From positions 1 to 64,000 of the forward strand of contig NZ_JNWQ01000085.1 in NCBI RefSeq assembly GCF_000716875.1: a stretch of DNA of 64,000 bases, read 5' to 3'. A model generated the notes under the pieces. The model did no database searches. It had not been told where the DNA came from and worked only from the letters and a program-made list of their open reading frames with translations. Shown here piece by piece: positions 52,264 through 60,256 of the stretch. Source of the DNA: Streptomyces novaecaesareae. GTDB taxonomy: Bacteria > Actinomycetota > Actinomycetes > Streptomycetales > Streptomycetaceae. Each line of letters opens with the position of its first letter. The first letter of the stretch is position 1. Made by a program: the position numbers and the translations under genes.

Positions 52264-53489
52264 GCCTGGATCGAGGCCCGGATCGAGGCCCGGCTCTCCC
52301 GGCCGTGGATCAGCACCCCCACCGCCACCATCAGCGCGCAGACCAGGCCCGCCGCGAGCACCCCGGGGCCGCCGAACGCGGTGCAGGCCAGCACCAGGAC
52401 GGCTCCGGTCGGCGCCACCGCCTGGGCGGCCGCGCCCCGCTTGGTGTGCCGGGCGTGCAGGAACCAGACCGTGACCAGGTAGACCGCCGTGGGCACGGTG
52501 ACCGTCGCGGTGGCGGCCCGCTCGGAGATCTCCGCCTTGTGCGCGGCCGACTCCACCGCCACCTCCAGCCCGGCGCCGATCGCCGCCGCCGAGCCGAACA
52601 CCAGGTAGTGCCCGTAACCCCAGGCGAAGGCCTGCCGGTTGGAGCGCAGGTGCTCGTGGACGGGCCGGGCGAAGTAGATCCACCAGGCGGCGAAGCAGAT
52701 CAGCAGGCCGCCGACCGCCACCGGCACCAGCCGGCCCAGCCCCTCGTGCTCGTCCACCGCCGACTGCACCGCGACGGTCGCCGCCGCCACCGTCTCGCCG
52801 AGCACGATCAGGGTGAACAGCCCGTACCGCTCGGCGATGTGGTGCGGGTGCCAGGAGGTCTGGGTCCGCAGCTCGGCGATCACCGGCACGGCCAGCTCGC
52901 ACAGCGCGCCGATCGGGATGACGTACGGACGTGCGCCGTGCGGCAGGAACAGCAGGACCACCCAGCCGGCCTGGCAGAGGGTGATCCCCAGCGCGTAGCG
53001 CAGCGCGACCCGGCGCGCCTCGCCCTGCTCACTGGCCGCCGCGCGCAGCCACTGGGTCACCATCGCCAGGCGCATCACCACGTACCCGGTGATCGACAGC
53101 GCCATGTCCTGGGTGGCGAACAGCCGCGGCACCCCGGCGGCGAGGATCAGCACCCCGGCGATCTGCACCAGCGTGGTGAGCCGGTACGGCACGTCGTCGC
53201 AGTCGTAGGCGGAGGCGAACCAGGTGAAGTTCATCCAGGCCCACCAGATCGCGAAGAAGGCCAGCACGTAGCCGCGCAGGCCCTCCCCGTAGTGCCCGGC
53301 GGCGAGGGAGTGGGCCAGTTCGCGCCCCGCCTGGCCGACCGCGACCACGAAGCAGAGGTCGAAGAAGAGCTCCAGCGGGGTGGCGACCCGGTGCGGCTCG
53401 TGGCGGTCGCGCGGGACCATCCGACGGACCGGCAGCGGGTCGACGTGGTGGCGCGTACGGGATGCCGCGGCGGCGGGATCACTGGCCAT
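52260..53489 (-). CDS. ltrA: Low temperature requirement A (LtrA) family membrane protein
   Basis: 409 residues with about 10-12 hydrophobic helices. The LtrA signature is clear: ATPLELFFDLCFVVAVGQA at the first helix, WWAWMNFTWFASAYDCDD, HHIAERYGLFTLIVLGETV. Family function is poorly known; Listeria LtrA affects low-temperature growth. ATG 53489 was chosen where the family N-terminus begins after a basic stretch. Convergent with the LysR gene. Confidence 0.92.
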   Translation of the reverse strand: MASDPAAAASRTRHHVDPLPVRRMVPRDRHEPHRVATPLELFFDLCFVVAVGQAGRELAHSLAAGHYGEGLRGYVLAFFAIWWAWMNFTWFASAYDCDDVPYRLTTLVQIAGVLILAAGVPRLFATQDMALSITGYVVMRLAMVTQWLRAAASEQGEARRVALRYALGITLCQAGWVVLLFLPHGARPYVIPIGALCELAVPVIAELRTQTSWHPHHIAERYGLFTLIVLGETVAAATVAVQSAVDEHEGLGRLVPVAVGGLLICFAAWWIYFARPVHEHLRSNRQAFAWGYGHYLVFGSAAAIGAGLEVAVESAAHKAEISERAATATVTVPTAVYLVTVWFLHARHTKRGAAAQAVAPTGAVLVLACTAFGGPGVLAAGLVCALMVAVGVLIHGRESRASIRASIQA

Positions 53490-53961
53490 CGGAGCTGCTC
53501 CGGGGGGTCGGGAGGGGCTGGTCGTCCCGCGCATCCTGGCAGTGGCCCGGGCCCGGCGCACGCACCGGCGCGGCCCGGGAACCCCGTACGGCCCCGGGTC
53601 GCGATGTCCCTGGATGTCCCTTTTCTCCTTGCCGTCAGCCGTAGTTGACGCTGCGGTGCGCGAACCGGGTGACAGCCCGGCGGGTTTCCGGGCGCGCCCC
53701 GCGCGCTGCGCCGCGGGGCGCCGGAACGCGCCGCTAGATTCGTCCCCGGTTGGAAGAGCGCGGGCCCTGCGGGGCCCATGACAGCGGGCCCTGCGGGGCC
53801 CATGACACGGGCGGCCTGCGGGCAACGCGGAAGGTCAAGGCGGGTGGCGGGACAGCGGGGGCGGCAGAGCCGACCTTCCCGTGTCCGCGCCACCGGCCTC
53901 GTGATCACCGCGCTGCTCGCCAGCGCCTGCCGTGCGGCCCGCCCGGTGCCGTCCGCGGCCG
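53490..53961. other. Intergenic region with two tandem hairpin repeats
   Basis: 472 bp between the LtrA start and the 3' end of the binding-protein gene. It holds a 24-bp direct repeat at 53760-53783 and 53784-53807, each able to fold as GGGCCC-TGCG-GGGCCC. These may terminate transcription. No credible ORF was seen. Confidence 0.55.
53760..53807. repeat. Two tandem 24-bp repeats containing GGGCCC hairpins
   Basis: Two identical contiguous copies of a 24-bp unit starting GCGGGCCCTGCGGGGCCCAT. Each can form a hairpin with a 6-bp stem. No association with a gene start. Confidence 0.85.
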
Positions 53962-55668
53962 CTACTTCTCCCAGCCGACCTTGCTGTAGTCCTCCTGGGC
54001 GAGGCCGAAGGCACCGTAGTTGGCGAGGCCCTTGCGAACCGCCACCACGGCGGGCCGCTGGTAGAGCTCGACGGTGTGGCCGAGCTCCCAGATCTTCGCG
54101 TCCGCCTGGTTGTAGAGCTTCGCGGCCTCCGCCGGGTCGACCGTCCCGGCCGCCTTCTTCAGCAGGCCGTCGATCTCCGGGGTGCCCAGGCGGGACGGGT
54201 TGCTGAAGGTGTTGTCGCCCACCGGCAGGCGGAAGTTGGCGAGGGCCTTGGAGTTCGGGAAGGAGTCGGTGTTGCGCCAGCTCGCGATGTCGAACTTGCC
54301 CGGGGTCACGTACTTGGCGAAGTAGTCGTTGGCGGCGACCTTGTCCAGGTCGACCTTGACCCCGGCCGTCTGCCACATCGCGGCCGCCGCGGTGGCGAGG
54401 TCGACCTGGGCCTGCGCGGTGCCGTCGCTGAGCACCCAGTGCAGCTCCAGCTGCTGCCCGTCCTTGGTGCGCGGCTGGCCGCTGCCGGCCTCCTTCCAGC
54501 CGGCCTCGTCCAGCAGCTTCTTCGCCGCCGCCAGGTCGAACGTGGCCCAGTCGCCGGAGTTGTCCTGGTAGCCGGTCTGGTTGGGCATGATGATGTGGTT
54601 GCCGAGCGGCTTGAACTCCACCGGCACCCCGTTGTTGGCGATCTTGATCAGCGCCGAGCGGTCGATCGCCTTGCCCAGCGCCTGACGCACCCGCTGGTCG
54701 GCCAGCGCGCCGGTGCCGCCGAAGGAGATGTGCACCTCGTCCCACGGGCTGGCGGCCCGGATCACGGTGTCCTTGGCGCCCTTGAGCTGCCCGTACGCGG
54801 TGGCGGTACCGGCCGAGGCGAGGTCGATCTCGTTGTTGAGGTACGCCTGGATGCTCGCGGCCTTGTCCATCACCCGGAAGGTGATCTTGTCGAGCTTGGC
54901 CCGGGTGCCCCACCAGGCCGGGTCCGGGACGAAGGTGATGGTCTGCGCGGTCTTGTCGGCCACGCCGATCTTCAGCGGCCCCGCGGTGATCGGGACCTTC
55001 TCCACCCACCCCTTGTTGAAGTCGTCCGGGGTGGAGATGCCGGCCGCGGGGACCAGCGGGCGGAACAGGTTCTGCCAGTCCGCGTACGGCTCCGAGAAGG
55101 TGACCTTCACCTCGCCCGGGTCGGCGCCCTGCTCGACCGCGGAGATCAGCTCGTAGCCGGACGGGTCGTAGCCGTTGTACGCCGGGTCCTTGCCGTTGCT
55201 CGCCTGCCAGTCCGCCTTGAAGTCCAGGTAGCTCAGCGGCTTGCCGTCCGACCACTTGGCCTTGGGGTTCAGCTTGTACGTGACCACCTGCGGCGAGGTC
55301 GAGGTGACCTCGGCCTCCACCAGGTAGTCCGGGTTCGGCTGGAAGGTGCCGGAGGCGTCGGTGCCGAACAGCGAGGGCTCCAGGGCGCGGACGAGGTTCA
55401 CCGTGTCGGTGTAGGAGCCGCCGTCCACCTGGAGCGGGTTCCACTGGGTGATCCACTGGTCCAGCGCGAAGCGCACCTCGCCGCCGTCCTTGACCTGCTC
55501 CAGCGGCTTGGCGTTGATGTCCTGGGAGTCCTGTCTGGGCGGCTCGCTCTTGGCCACGTCGCCGCCCGAACCGCCCCCGCCCGAGGTGCACGCGGTGACC
55601 GCGAGCGCGACGGCGACGGCGAGGGCGGCCGCCCGGCCGAGACGGCGGGCCGTGGTGGAAGCGTCCAT
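53962..55668 (-). CDS. Oligopeptide ABC importer substrate-binding lipoprotein
   Basis: 568 residues, SBP_bac_5 family. The signal peptide ends in a lipobox LAVTAC, so Cys is lipidated and the protein sits outside the membrane. Family segments include SYTDTVNLVRALEPSLFGTD, YKLNPKAKWSDGKPLSYLDF, ADQRVRQALGKAIDRSALIK and NSGDWATFDLAAAKKLLDEAGW. It binds a peptide or similar ligand. It is divergent from the permease operon of the same system, with a 373-bp control region and a palindrome between them. Confidence 0.93.
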   Translation of the reverse strand: MDASTTARRLGRAAALAVAVALAVTACTSGGGGSGGDVAKSEPPRQDSQDINAKPLEQVKDGGEVRFALDQWITQWNPLQVDGGSYTDTVNLVRALEPSLFGTDASGTFQPNPDYLVEAEVTSTSPQVVTYKLNPKAKWSDGKPLSYLDFKADWQASNGKDPAYNGYDPSGYELISAVEQGADPGEVKVTFSEPYADWQNLFRPLVPAAGISTPDDFNKGWVEKVPITAGPLKIGVADKTAQTITFVPDPAWWGTRAKLDKITFRVMDKAASIQAYLNNEIDLASAGTATAYGQLKGAKDTVIRAASPWDEVHISFGGTGALADQRVRQALGKAIDRSALIKIANNGVPVEFKPLGNHIIMPNQTGYQDNSGDWATFDLAAAKKLLDEAGWKEAGSGQPRTKDGQQLELHWVLSDGTAQAQVDLATAAAAMWQTAGVKVDLDKVAANDYFAKYVTPGKFDIASWRNTDSFPNSKALANFRLPVGDNTFSNPSRLGTPEIDGLLKKAAGTVDPAEAAKLYNQADAKIWELGHTVELYQRPAVVAVRKGLANYGAFGLAQEDYSKVGWEK

Positions 55669-56041
55669 GAGGTCCCCCTGGTGAGGTCTTCGGTACGGGA
55701 GTTGTGCCGCGCGAGGTGTGGCGAGGCTTGAGCGTGGGCAGCCAAGTCGGCACCAGCGAGCAGAACGTAACAGCGGATCAGATCCGCCACCAGGGGGAGG
55801 AGCGCACACCTGATCCAGAAGTCACACGCGGCAATACCACCGCAACACCCCGGCCGCGCCACGGTGCTTCACTCTGACCTGCGCTTTCCCGAACCGCCGC
55901 GCACGCCCCGCCACCCGATGCCCTGACCGCCATCCGACGCCCCGACCGCCGTCCAATGCCCACCACCGGGCCCCGACCGAAGGCCACCACCCCGATGCCC
56001 ACCAGACGCGTCGGCCAAGCCCCCACCCCGGGCGGCCGTTG
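55669..56041. promoter_or_regulatory. Divergent control region of the oligopeptide importer
   Basis: 373 bp between the binding-protein start and the first permease start. The palindrome at 55773-55787 is the clearest element. The half next to the permease (55900-56030) has loose repeats of GCCCCGACCGCC and CCACCACCCCGATG type. There is no open gene. Confidence 0.6.
55773..55787. promoter_or_regulatory. Inverted repeat GCGGATC-A-GATCCGC
   Basis: Seven-bp arms around one base, about 105 bp upstream of the binding-protein start. Operator-like; the regulator is unknown and is not encoded nearby. Confidence 0.4.
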
Positions 56042-57022
56042 ATGCTCCGCTACCTGGCGAAGCGGCTGAGCTACTACGCGGTGCTGCTGATCGCCGCCGT
56101 CTTCCTGGCGTACGCGATATCCGCGACCGCCCTGCAGCCGCGCACTTACTTCGACGCCAAGGTCCCCCGCCCGTCCGCCGAGTCGGTCGAGCGCCAACTC
56201 ACCGCGCTCAACCTGAACGACCGCACCCCGGTCGCCGAGCGCTTCGGCCACTGGGCCGGCGGGCTGCTGCACGGCGACCTCGGCCGGACCATCCACGACA
56301 CCCCGGTCACCGACGACTTCGGCCGCCGGGTCTGGGTCTCACTGCGGCTGCTGCTGCTCGGCAGCGTGCTCGGCATGCTCCTCGGCGTCGCCGTCGGGGC
56401 GTGGAGCGCCGTCCGCCAGTACCGGATCTCCGACCGGCTGCTCACCGTGCTCTCCTTCGTCCTGCTCTCCACACCGGTCTTCCTGGTCGCGCTGTTCCTC
56501 AAGAACGGCGCCATCGCCGCCAAGGACGCGGCCGGCCACGACGTGATCCCCTTCACCGGCTACGAGACCCCCGGGCTCACCGGCGGCCTCGGCACCCACC
56601 TGGCCGACTGGGCGCTGCACCTGCTGCTGCCCACCATCTCGCTGGCCCTCGGCGGCCTCGCCACCTACAGCCGCTACCAGCGCGGCACCATGCTCGACGT
56701 GCTCGGCTCGGACTACCTGCGCACCGCCGAGGCCAAGGGCCTCACCCGCGGGCGAGCGCTGCTGAAGCACGGGCTGCGCACCGCCGTGATCCCGATGTCG
56801 ACGATGTTCGCCTACAGCTTCCTGGGCATCTTCACCGGCGCGATCTTCACCGAGACGATCTTCGGCTGGCACGGCATGGGCGAGTGGCTGATCCAGTCGA
56901 TCAACGAACAGGACGTCAACTCGGTGGTGGCGATCAACCTGTTCACCGCCGCCGTCGTCCTCGCCTCCGGCTTCCTCGCCGACACCCTGCACGCCGCCCT
57001 CGACCCGCGCGTGCGGTCCTGA
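56042..57022 (+). CDS. Oligopeptide ABC permease, DppB/OppB type
   Basis: 326 residues. One N-terminal helix (YLAKRLSYYAVLLIAAVFLA), a periplasmic loop, then the five-helix permease core. The EAA loop, which contacts the ATPase, reads DYLRTAEAKGLTRGRALLKH. TTG 56039 lies one codon before ATG 56042. It is followed 16 bp later by the second permease. Together with the fused ATPase it forms the membrane complex for the binding protein upstream. Confidence 0.94.
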   Translation: MLRYLAKRLSYYAVLLIAAVFLAYAISATALQPRTYFDAKVPRPSAESVERQLTALNLNDRTPVAERFGHWAGGLLHGDLGRTIHDTPVTDDFGRRVWVSLRLLLLGSVLGMLLGVAVGAWSAVRQYRISDRLLTVLSFVLLSTPVFLVALFLKNGAIAAKDAAGHDVIPFTGYETPGLTGGLGTHLADWALHLLLPTISLALGGLATYSRYQRGTMLDVLGSDYLRTAEAKGLTRGRALLKHGLRTAVIPMSTMFAYSFLGIFTGAIFTETIFGWHGMGEWLIQSINEQDVNSVVAINLFTAAVVLASGFLADTLHAALDPRVRS

Positions 57023-57038
57023 CCGGAGGAGACCCGAG

Positions 57039-57968
57039 ATGACCACCACCGTCGCCGAGCCCTCCCCCTCGGCCACCGCCGCACCCCGGGCGACCGGCCG
57101 CGGGCGGCTCGTCCTCGCCCGGCTGCTCGCCGCCCGCGGGGCCGTCGTCGGGGCCGTGATCGTCCTGCTGCTGTTCGCGCTCGCCTTCGGCGGGCCGTAC
57201 CTCACGCCCTGGGACTACGCCGCGCCCGACTTCTCCGCACTGCACCAACCCCCGTCCGCCGAGCACTGGTTCGGCACCAACGGGGTCGGCCAGGACGTCT
57301 TCGCGCAGACCGTCCGCGGGCTGCAGAAGTCACTGATCATCGGCCTGCTGGTGGCCCTGTTCTCCACCGTGCTGGCCTCCGTGGTCGGCGCCTGCGCCGG
57401 CTACTTCGGTGGCTGGGCCGACCGGACGCTGATGTTCCTGGTGGACCTGCTGCTGGTCTTCCCGTCGTTCCTGATCATCACCATCGTCTCGGCCCGGCTG
57501 AAGAGCGCCGGCTGGATCGCCTTCGTGCTGCTGCTCGCGCTGTTCAACTGGATGATCACCGCCCGGGTGGTCCGCTCGATGACCATCTCCCTGCGCGAAC
57601 GCGAATTCGTCCGCGCCGCACGGTTCATGGGCGTGCGACCACTGCGGATCATCAGCCGGCACATCCTGCCGAACGTCGCCTCCTTCCTCATCATCGACGC
57701 CACCATCGCGGTCGGCGGCGCCGTGATGAGCGAGACCGCGCTCTCCTACTTCGGCTTCGGCGTCAAGCCGCCGGACGTCTCGCTCGGCACCCTGCTCGCG
57801 GCCGGGACCAGCGAAGCCCCGGTGTTCCCCTGGCTGTTCTACTTCGCCGCGGGCCTGCTGGTGCTGTTCGTCCTCGCCGTCAACCTGATCGGGGACGGGC
57901 TGCGCGACGCCCTCGACCCGACCTCCGGGGCCCGGCCCCGCCGTTCCCGTAGGAAGCGCCGCCCGTGA
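57039..57968 (+). CDS. Oligopeptide ABC permease, DppC/OppC type
   Basis: 309 residues. N-terminal OppC-N helix (VVGAVIVLLLFALAFGGPYL), then the permease core with EAA loop EREFVRAARFMGVRPLRII. The C-terminus ends in the basic tail ARPRRSRRKRRP. ATG 57039 has GGAGGAG upstream. Its stop TGA lies inside a GTGA overlap and the tail is the first of three repeated units that also make the next start. Confidence 0.94.
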   Translation: MTTTVAEPSPSATAAPRATGRGRLVLARLLAARGAVVGAVIVLLLFALAFGGPYLTPWDYAAPDFSALHQPPSAEHWFGTNGVGQDVFAQTVRGLQKSLIIGLLVALFSTVLASVVGACAGYFGGWADRTLMFLVDLLLVFPSFLIITIVSARLKSAGWIAFVLLLALFNWMITARVVRSMTISLREREFVRAARFMGVRPLRIISRHILPNVASFLIIDATIAVGGAVMSETALSYFGFGVKPPDVSLGTLLAAGTSEAPVFPWLFYFAAGLLVLFVLAVNLIGDGLRDALDPTSGARPRRSRRKRRP

Positions 57969-58003
57969 CCGCCACTGTCCGTTCCCGTAGGAAGCGCCCG
58001 TGA
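57965..58003 (+). CDS. 12-residue mini-ORF in the repeated junction
   Basis: GTG 57965 overlaps the permease stop and codes MTATVRSRRKRP before a TGA at 58001-58003. It has a Shine-Dalgarno AGGAAG at proper spacing. It repeats the basic tail of the permease. Whether it is translated is unknown; it may only carry ribosomes toward the ATPase start. Confidence 0.4.
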   Translation: MTATVRSRRKRP

Positions 58004-58041
58004 CCGCCACCGTCCGTTCCCGTAGGAAGCGCCGCCCGTGA
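58000..58041 (+). CDS. 13-residue mini-ORF in the repeated junction
   Basis: GTG 58000 overlaps the first mini-ORF's stop by four bases and codes MTATVRSRRKRRP; its stop at 58039-58041 overlaps the ATPase GTG 58038. The chain GTGA-GTGA-GTGA links permease, two mini-ORFs and ATPase by one-after-another translational coupling. Confidence 0.4.
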   Translation: MTATVRSRRKRRP

Positions 58042-60122
58042 CCACCACCGTCGAAACCCCGCTGCTCGCCGTCCGGGACCTCCGGGTGGACTTCGCCGGG
58101 CCCGACGGCCCGGTCCCCGCCGTCCGCGGGGTGGACCTCACCCTGCACCGGGGCGAGACCCTCGGCATCGTCGGCGAGTCCGGCTCCGGGAAGTCCGTCA
58201 CCGCGCTGTCCGTGCTCGGGCTGCTGCCCGGCACGGCCCGCGTCGGCGGCTCGGTGCGGCTGGACGGGCGGGAGCTGGTCGGGCTGCCGGGCAAGGAGCT
58301 CGCGGCGATCCGCGGCCGCCGGATCGCCATGGTCTTCCAGGACCCGCTCTCCGCCTTCACCCCGGTCTACCGGATCGGCGACCAGATCGCCGAGGCGGTC
58401 CGCATCCACCAGCGGGTGGACAAGGCCACCGCGCGCCGCCGGGCCGCCGAACTCCTCGACCTGGTCGGCATCCCGGCGCCCGACCGGGCCCTGGACAGCT
58501 TCCCGCACGAGTTCTCCGGCGGCATGCGTCAGCGCGCGATGATCGCGATGGCCGTCGCCAACGAGCCCGACATCCTGCTCGCCGACGAGCCCACCACCGC
58601 GCTCGACGTCACCATCCAGGCCCAGGTGCTGGACGTGCTGCGCACCGCCCGGCGGGAGACCGGCGCCGCCCTGGTCCTGGTCAGCCACGACCTCGGGGTG
58701 ATCGCCGGGACGGCCGACCGGGTCGCGGTGATGTACGCCGGGCGGGTGGTCGAGACCGCGGAGGTGGACGAGCTGTTCGCGGCTCCGCGCCACCCCTACT
58801 CACTCGGCCTGATCGGCGCGCTGCCCCGGCTGGACGGGCGCGGCGGTCCGCTGGTGCCGATCCCCGGCGCCCCGGCCCCGATGGCCGAGCTGCCGCCGGG
58901 CTGCCCGTTCGCGGCGCGCTGCCCGCTGGCGGAGGAGCGCTGCTCGGTGACGGAGCCCGCGCTGGAGGGCGCGGACGGCCATCTGGCGGCGTGCGTACGG
59001 TCGGCGGAGCTCGCCGCGCGGCGGCCCGCGCCGTCCGAGGTCTACCCCGTTCCGGAGCTGCCCGCCCCCGCCGGCTCCGGTGACCGCTCCGCCCTGACGC
59101 CGGTCCTGACGGTGAGCGGCCTCGGCAAAACGTTTCCGCTCCTCAAGGGCACGGTCTTCAAACGCAAGGTCGGCGAGGTGTACGCGGTCGACGGCGTCGA
59201 CCTGGACCTGCGCGAGGGCGAGACCCTCGGCCTGGTCGGGGAGTCCGGCTCCGGCAAATCCACCACCCTGTTCGAACTGCTCAAGCTCGGCGCCCCGGAG
59301 ACCGGCCGGATCGAACTGCTCGGCCGGGACACCGCGAAGCTCACCCGCGCCGAGGCCCACCGGCTCCGCGCCGAACTGCAGATCGTCTTCCAGGACCCGA
59401 TGGCCAGCCTCGACCCCCGGATGCCGATCGGCGGCATCGTCGCCGAACCCCTGCTCGCCCAGCACACCCCGCGCGAGGAGATCGCCCGCCGGGTGCCCGA
59501 ACTGCTGCGCCAGGTCGGCCTCGACCCCGAGCACGCCGTCCGCTACCCGCACCAGTTCTCCGGCGGCCAGCGCCAGCGCGTCTCGATCGCCCGGGCACTC
59601 GCCGTCCGGCCGCGACTGCTGGTCCTGGACGAACCGGTCTCGGCACTGGACGTCTCCATCCAGGCCGGAGTGCTCAACCTGCTGCAGTCCCTCAAGGCGG
59701 AACTCGGACTCTCCTACCTGTTCGTCTCGCACGACCTCTCGGTGATCCGACACCTCGCCGACCGGGTCAGCGTGATGTACCTCGGCCGGACCGTCGAACA
59801 GGGCGAGGTCTCCGCCGTCTTCGACCGCCCCAGACACCCGTACACCCGCGCCCTGCTCTCCGCCATCCCGCTCCCCGACCCCGCCGCCGAACGCGACCGC
59901 GACCGCGACCGCATCCTGCTCGCCGGCGACCCGCCCTCCCCCACCGAACGCCGCACCGGCTGCCCCTTCCGCGCCCGCTGCCCGCGCTACGCCGGGCTCA
60001 CCGACCCGGCGGACCGCGCCCGCTGCGAGCAGGAGCGGCCCGCCCTCGACGGCGCGCCGGGGACGGACCACCAGGCGGCCTGCCACCACCCGGAACCACC
60101 TGCGGACGATCACGGGAGGTGA
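58038..60122 (+). CDS. Fused two-domain oligopeptide ABC ATPase (DppD-DppF)
   Basis: 694 residues with two ABC domains, normally separate proteins. The first (about 1-310) has Walker A GESGSGKSVT, signature FSGGMRQR and a C-terminal oligopeptide-transport tail with a Cys cluster GCPFAARCPLAEERC. The second (about 350-660) has Walker A GESGSGKSTT, signature FSGGQRQR, Walker B LLVLDEPVSALD and a second GCPFRARCPRY tail. It drives the two permeases encoded upstream. GTG 58038 is in a coupled overlap. N-terminal MTTTV resembles the mini-ORFs' MTATV. Confidence 0.95.
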   Translation: MTTTVETPLLAVRDLRVDFAGPDGPVPAVRGVDLTLHRGETLGIVGESGSGKSVTALSVLGLLPGTARVGGSVRLDGRELVGLPGKELAAIRGRRIAMVFQDPLSAFTPVYRIGDQIAEAVRIHQRVDKATARRRAAELLDLVGIPAPDRALDSFPHEFSGGMRQRAMIAMAVANEPDILLADEPTTALDVTIQAQVLDVLRTARRETGAALVLVSHDLGVIAGTADRVAVMYAGRVVETAEVDELFAAPRHPYSLGLIGALPRLDGRGGPLVPIPGAPAPMAELPPGCPFAARCPLAEERCSVTEPALEGADGHLAACVRSAELAARRPAPSEVYPVPELPAPAGSGDRSALTPVLTVSGLGKTFPLLKGTVFKRKVGEVYAVDGVDLDLREGETLGLVGESGSGKSTTLFELLKLGAPETGRIELLGRDTAKLTRAEAHRLRAELQIVFQDPMASLDPRMPIGGIVAEPLLAQHTPREEIARRVPELLRQVGLDPEHAVRYPHQFSGGQRQRVSIARALAVRPRLLVLDEPVSALDVSIQAGVLNLLQSLKAELGLSYLFVSHDLSVIRHLADRVSVMYLGRTVEQGEVSAVFDRPRHPYTRALLSAIPLPDPAAERDRDRDRILLAGDPPSPTERRTGCPFRARCPRYAGLTDPADRARCEQERPALDGAPGTDHQAACHHPEPPADDHGR

Positions 60123-60161
60123 TCACCCGAATACGATTCGGTGGATCGGGGCGGCGCCGTG

Positions 60162-60167
60162 TAATGT
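60162..60167 (+). promoter_or_regulatory. -10 hexamer TAATGT of tRNA-Lys copy 3
   Basis: TAATGT lies 21 nt before the mature 5' end, the same distance as the -10-like hexamers of copies 1, 2 and 4 (29557, 34376, 61436). The -35 side is weak (TTCGGT, 19-bp spacer). Confidence 0.6.
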
Positions 60168-60182
60168 CTTCGACGTCAGCAA

Positions 60183-60256
60183 GCGCCGCTAGCTCAGTTG
60201 GTTAGAGCAGCTGACTCTTAATCAGCGGGTCCGGGGTTCGAGTCCCTGGCGGCGCA
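60183..60256 (+). tRNA. tRNA-Lys (CTT), copy 3
   Basis: 74 nt, same as the other copies with anticodon CTT; no encoded CCA. Its 3' flank CAGACAGCCGGAAGGCC is shared with copies 1 and 2. The antisense hydrolase frame ends inside this gene (stop at 60222). It follows the oligopeptide ATPase. Confidence 0.96.

Larger units (their letters stand above)
57941..58051 (+). repeat. Triplicated permease-stop/ATPase-start junction
   Basis: Three direct repeats (57941-57978, 57979-58013, 58014-58051) of the sequence starting CCGTTCCCGTAGGAAGCGCC and ending GTGACCxCCA(C/T)xGT. Each contains a Shine-Dalgarno AGGAAG and a GTGA stop/start overlap. Copy 2 is 35 bp, missing three bases of the others. Only the third GTG (58038) is in frame with the ATPase. 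Confidence 0.95.

Noticed and set aside
54000..55731. Plus-strand ORF of 599 codons over the binding-protein gene
   Set aside because: It is a shadow; the minus strand has a signal peptide, a lipobox and a full SBP_bac_5 sequence.
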